A stretch of DNA of 9,456 nt, taken from contig CAAEHZ010000420.1 of the NCBI GenBank assembly GCA_900755865.1, positions 1 through 9,456 on the forward strand. The letters run 5' to 3'. Shown one piece after another: positions 6,498-9,456 of the stretch. The notes beneath the pieces were generated by a model, which saw nothing but the letters and a program-made list of their open reading frames with translations, was not told where the DNA came from and did no database searches. This DNA is from Lachnospiraceae bacterium (GTDB taxonomy: Bacteria; Bacillota; Clostridia; Lachnospirales; Lachnospiraceae). The position numbers and the translations under genes were made by a program. Numbering within the stretch: position 1 is the first letter of the stretch; every line of letters starts with the position of its first letter.

Positions 6498-8615
6498 ATG
6501 AAGGGATATTTGGGAAAAGATTTACAGCAGAAGTACCGCACCCTGCGGACCTTGCCGGGGCAGCTTCTGCTGGGCCCTACGGGCGCCAGACTGTTCGCAG
6601 ACTATCTGGAGCCCGTTTCGGGCTTTATGGGAAGAATTGATTTTATACATAAACTGAATCTGCCGGGGATATTTCGGATACAGGATGAAGAGAACAGAAT
6701 CTGTGAACCGGTGGACGCTGTCTGGAATCCGAGTACGCTGCATCTTACGAAGGAAACGGAAGAATTTTCCTTTGAAGAGTGTAAATTTATTACCTGGGAG
6801 GACTGCGCAGTTTCCTGTCAGAGATGGGAAAACAGGACAAACCGGAAAATGAAGCTGATTTTTGCACTTCCTCAAAACTGTTGGAAAAGTACAAAGGAGC
6901 AGGATTGTATTTTGTTGGAAAGAAGCTGCAAAAGCCATGAAATCAACCTTGTCGGGGCAATCTGCTCAGACAACGGGATACATCTGACAGGTATGGTGGA
7001 GATTGAGGCGGGGAAAAGCGCGGAGTTTGTCCTGGCAGCAGCCATTGGTGAAAAAAGCAGTGAAACCATGCAGGATGTGATAAGCCGAGTGAAACAGTAT
7101 ATTGCACAGGACAACCATAATATGCAGCGTGTCCAGAAACAGCAGCAGGAGTATGAGGAATGGTTTGAAGATATACCTGTTTTTGAATCAGATGATACGT
7201 TGCTTGATAAAACATGGAAGTACCGCTGGTTTCTGCTGCGGCATAATTATGCCAGTCCCAATTGCGGTAATATGAAGCACGGAGTTTTCTATGAGGGAAG
7301 AAGCCATAAAACGGTAAAAGACCTTTATGCACCCAGAGGGCATGAGTTTACCCAGCTTATCCCTCTGTCAACCCCGCTACATCTTCTGGACTGTAGATGG
7401 AAAAAGAACTCTTTTTACTGCGAGGAGGCTATCAAATCCTTAATTGACAGTGCAGATGAACAGGGACTTTTTCATACCATGATGGTGGATAAAATGGGGG
7501 CGGTTTACGGGAATTTTGCCGGATGGGCCTTATATCAGACTTATCTGACATATCGGAACAAAACATTTTTACAGGAAATATTAGGAGCATTCCGGAAAAA
7601 TCTCTTTGAAACCTGGCAAAGCAGTAAAAATGAAGCAGATGATTTGCCAATATGCCGTGACCATCGCCGGACGGGAAAGGAATATCAGCCATCCTTCTGG
7701 TATTTTCGAAATTATCCGGACAATGCAAAAGACAACACGAGCTTTGACTGGATGAAAAGAGTGGATTTGGCGGTATACCTGTACCTGAATGCACGGGGAA
7801 TTGCCAGACTGAGTGCGATTACGGAAGATGAAGCGGAAGCTGCCTGCGATGATTTGGCAGAAAGATTGAAACAACAGATATTAAGTAAAATGTGGGACGA
7901 AGAAACCGGCTTTTTTTATGATTTACATCATGAAACAGAGGAAAAGGCGATGGTTCGCAATGTAGTGGGAATTTACCCGCTATGGGCACAAATCACAGAG
8001 GATAAACATCTGGAGCTTCTGAAACGATTCTTTTCTGAAGATGACTTTGCTGCCGGCTCCGGATTTGCTTCCGTTTCCAGGGATTGTCCAGTATTTGCAC
8101 CCCAGGGTGGATGGAAAGGAAATTTCTTCAAAGGCAGAAACGGCTGTATGTGGGATGGACCTTCCTGGCCCTATACTACCGGGATAGCACTGGATGCCAT
8201 TGCCTTGCAGAGTAAAAACAATGCGCACAGATTTGATAAGGAATTCGGAAAATATTTACGGGAATATTCGCTGGAACATTACAAAGAAAAGAATCTGGAT
8301 ATCCCCTATCTGGTGGAACATTATGATTCCGTTACCGGGGAAGCTCTAAGTGATGAGCCGGATTATCTGCATTCCTTTTATATTGACCTTATCGTCAGGC
8401 ATGTAGTGGGTATTACTCCCACAGAGGACGGAATAGAAATAGACCCGCTGGACATAGGACTGAAGCATTTATCAGTGAAAAATCTTTATGTGGGAGATAA
8501 CAATATTTCTGTTTTCTATCAAAAGGGCAGTACTTACCGGGTAGAAGTGAATGGGAAAACTGTTTTTGAAAAGAAAGAGCCGGAAAAAGCGGTTATCAAG
8601 TTTTGGAATAAGTAA
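6498..8615 (+). CDS. (alpha/alpha)6-barrel glycoside hydrolase, trehalase/MGH1-like group
   Basis: 705 residues, complete, no signal peptide, so cytoplasmic. Apparent layout: beta-rich N-terminal domain to about residue 220; helical catalytic region about 225-640; small beta C-terminal domain about 640-705 (PTEDGIEIDPL, then VEVNGKTVFEKKE). A typical motif of trehalase-like glycosidases (GH37/GH63/MGH1-like clan) is CMWDGPSWPYTTG at 550-562, with EHYDSVTGE at 608-616. Candidate catalytic acids are Asp552 and Glu607 or Glu616, with a second site in the 275-340 helices (DLYAPRGHEF). These are guesses from motif position. I cannot assign a GH family: GH63-like, GH142-like (beta-L-arabinofuranosidase, also an alpha/alpha barrel) or an uncharacterised relative are all possible. 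Position directly after the binding protein implies action on the imported oligosaccharide. Confidence 0.8.
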   Translation: MKGYLGKDLQQKYRTLRTLPGQLLLGPTGARLFADYLEPVSGFMGRIDFIHKLNLPGIFRIQDEENRICEPVDAVWNPSTLHLTKETEEFSFEECKFITWEDCAVSCQRWENRTNRKMKLIFALPQNCWKSTKEQDCILLERSCKSHEINLVGAICSDNGIHLTGMVEIEAGKSAEFVLAAAIGEKSSETMQDVISRVKQYIAQDNHNMQRVQKQQQEYEEWFEDIPVFESDDTLLDKTWKYRWFLLRHNYASPNCGNMKHGVFYEGRSHKTVKDLYAPRGHEFTQLIPLSTPLHLLDCRWKKNSFYCEEAIKSLIDSADEQGLFHTMMVDKMGAVYGNFAGWALYQTYLTYRNKTFLQEILGAFRKNLFETWQSSKNEADDLPICRDHRRTGKEYQPSFWYFRNYPDNAKDNTSFDWMKRVDLAVYLYLNARGIARLSAITEDEAEAACDDLAERLKQQILSKMWDEETGFFYDLHHETEEKAMVRNVVGIYPLWAQITEDKHLELLKRFFSEDDFAAGSGFASVSRDCPVFAPQGGWKGNFFKGRNGCMWDGPSWPYTTGIALDAIALQSKNNAHRFDKEFGKYLREYSLEHYKEKNLDIPYLVEHYDSVTGEALSDEPDYLHSFYIDLIVRHVVGITPTEDGIEIDPLDIGLKHLSVKNLYVGDNNISVFYQKGSTYRVEVNGKTVFEKKEPEKAVIKFWNK

Positions 8616-8628
8616 GTACCCACAGAAT

Positions 8629-8634
8629 GGAGAG
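8629..8634 (+). promoter_or_regulatory. Ribosome binding site of the GH106-like gene
   Basis: GGAGAG five bases before the ATG at 8640, in the 24-base gap after the glycosidase stop. It supports that start. Confidence 0.65.
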
Positions 8635-8639
8635 TGCAT

Positions 8640-9456
8640 ATGGGAGCATGGGAGAGCTGGGAGAACCCTTCAAAAGAATACCGGATAAAACCATTTTGGT
8701 TCTGGAATGGGAACATAGAAAAGGAAGAGATTGATTTTCAATTACGGCAGATGAAGGAACAGGGAATAGGAGGCGCTTTTATCTGTCCGCGGCAGGGACT
8801 GTCGGTGCCTTATCTGGGCAGAGAGTGGATGGAACTGGTAGAATATACCTGTGAAAGAGGAAAAGAACTTGGACTGGAGATATGGCTGTATGATGAATAT
8901 CCCTATCCCAGCGGGATGGCAGGAGGAGAAACTCTTTTGCGGCATCCGGAGGCGGTTCAGAAACAGCTTGTATTTTACGGAAGAACGGTACAGGGAGGAG
9001 AGCGTACTTTAATTTCTCTCGGCTGGGGAAAAGTATTATACGCCGGCGCAGTGCCTGTGGATTCGGATGGACAACTACTCAGAAGCAGGCTGATTGATTT
9101 ACGTGAGGATGCCGGTATTTTACAGAGCCAGGAAATCTGTATGCATGCAGGCATGACGGCGTACACGGATAAACGCTTTTTTTCCTACGGACCGGAAAAA
9201 GTTCTGGATGTAAGGCTGCCGGAAGGAGAATGGCGGCTGGAAATTTTCACCGAGGAAGAACTGGATGATTATAAATACTATGGTAATTTTTTTGACCCGT
9301 GTAACAGTGACGCAGTCAGAAGCTTTCTGGATGTGACCCATGAGAGATATCGTCATGCGTTAAAATCTCCCTTTGCTTCTTCGATAAAGGGAATCTTTTC
9401 GGATGAGGTGTTTTTTCTGGGGAAGATTCCGTGGTCGGAAAAGCTGCCTGAAAGGA
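8640..9456 (+). CDS. GH106-like glycoside hydrolase, N-terminal part, cut by window end
   Basis: First 272 residues of a protein that should be several hundred residues longer (family members often 800-1000). It begins near PFWFWNGNIEKEEI at 18-31, then QMKEQGIGGAFICPR (37-51), YLGREWMELVEY (58-69) and WLYDEYPYPSGMAGG (82-96). These N-terminal barrel motifs are typical of the large glycosyl hydrolase group around GH106 alpha-L-rhamnosidases. A later GIFSDEV segment (251-257, with Asp255-Glu256) resembles the conserved acidic strand of that group and may be part of the active site. No signal peptide is visible, so it probably works inside the cell on imported sugar. The rhamnosidase activity is inferred from distant family likeness only; many relatives are uncharacterised. 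ATG at 8640 follows GGAGAG. The open frame continues without a stop to the last base. Confidence 0.82.
   Translation, partial: MGAWESWENPSKEYRIKPFWFWNGNIEKEEIDFQLRQMKEQGIGGAFICPRQGLSVPYLGREWMELVEYTCERGKELGLEIWLYDEYPYPSGMAGGETLLRHPEAVQKQLVFYGRTVQGGERTLISLGWGKVLYAGAVPVDSDGQLLRSRLIDLREDAGILQSQEICMHAGMTAYTDKRFFSYGPEKVLDVRLPEGEWRLEIFTEEELDDYKYYGNFFDPCNSDAVRSFLDVTHERYRHALKSPFASSIKGIFSDEVFFLGKIPWSEKLPER

Overview
The window reads as a stretch of one long carbohydrate-use operon from a Gram-positive anaerobe, most likely a Lachnospiraceae-type Clostridia member. That placement is inference. It rests on strong AGGAGG-type ribosome sites, moderate GC with frequent AGA and AUA codons, a Lachnospiraceae-style lipoprotein leader (MSMAACGS), and an LplB/YtcP-type importer with no ATPase gene of its own. 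All seven genes lie on the + strand with gaps of 3 to 42 bases or a 4-base overlap. Both ends of the operon lie outside the window. I see no tRNA, rRNA, CRISPR array, insertion sequence or convincing terminator, and no gene-free stretch longer than 42 bases.

Layout. 2-625: end of a DapA/NanA-superfamily aldolase. 641-1681: PdxA-family dehydrogenase, probably the catabolic PdxA2 type. 1695-2858: sialidase-fold (BNR/Asp-box) hydrolase without a signal peptide. 2884-3828 and 3825-4727: two ABC sugar permeases (LplB and YtcP/AraQ types). 4770-6494: the lipoprotein substrate-binding component. 6498-8615: a 705-aa (alpha/alpha)6 glycosidase of the trehalase/MGH1-like group. 8640 to the window end: start of a GH106-like glycoside hydrolase.

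How it may work together. The lipoprotein captures an oligosaccharide and the two permeases import it, powered by an ATPase encoded elsewhere. Three glycosidases without export signals would then take it apart in the cytoplasm. The aldolase and PdxA homologue would feed a released sugar acid into central metabolism.

The main hypothesis, which is inference, is that the front three genes handle a 3-deoxy-2-ulosonic or ulosaric acid such as pectic DHA or Kdo. Aldol cleavage of DHA would give pyruvate plus a C4 aldehydo-acid. Reduction of that acid gives threonate, and phosphorylation followed by PdxA2 gives DHAP and CO2. The kinase (DUF1537 type) and reductase this needs are not in the window.
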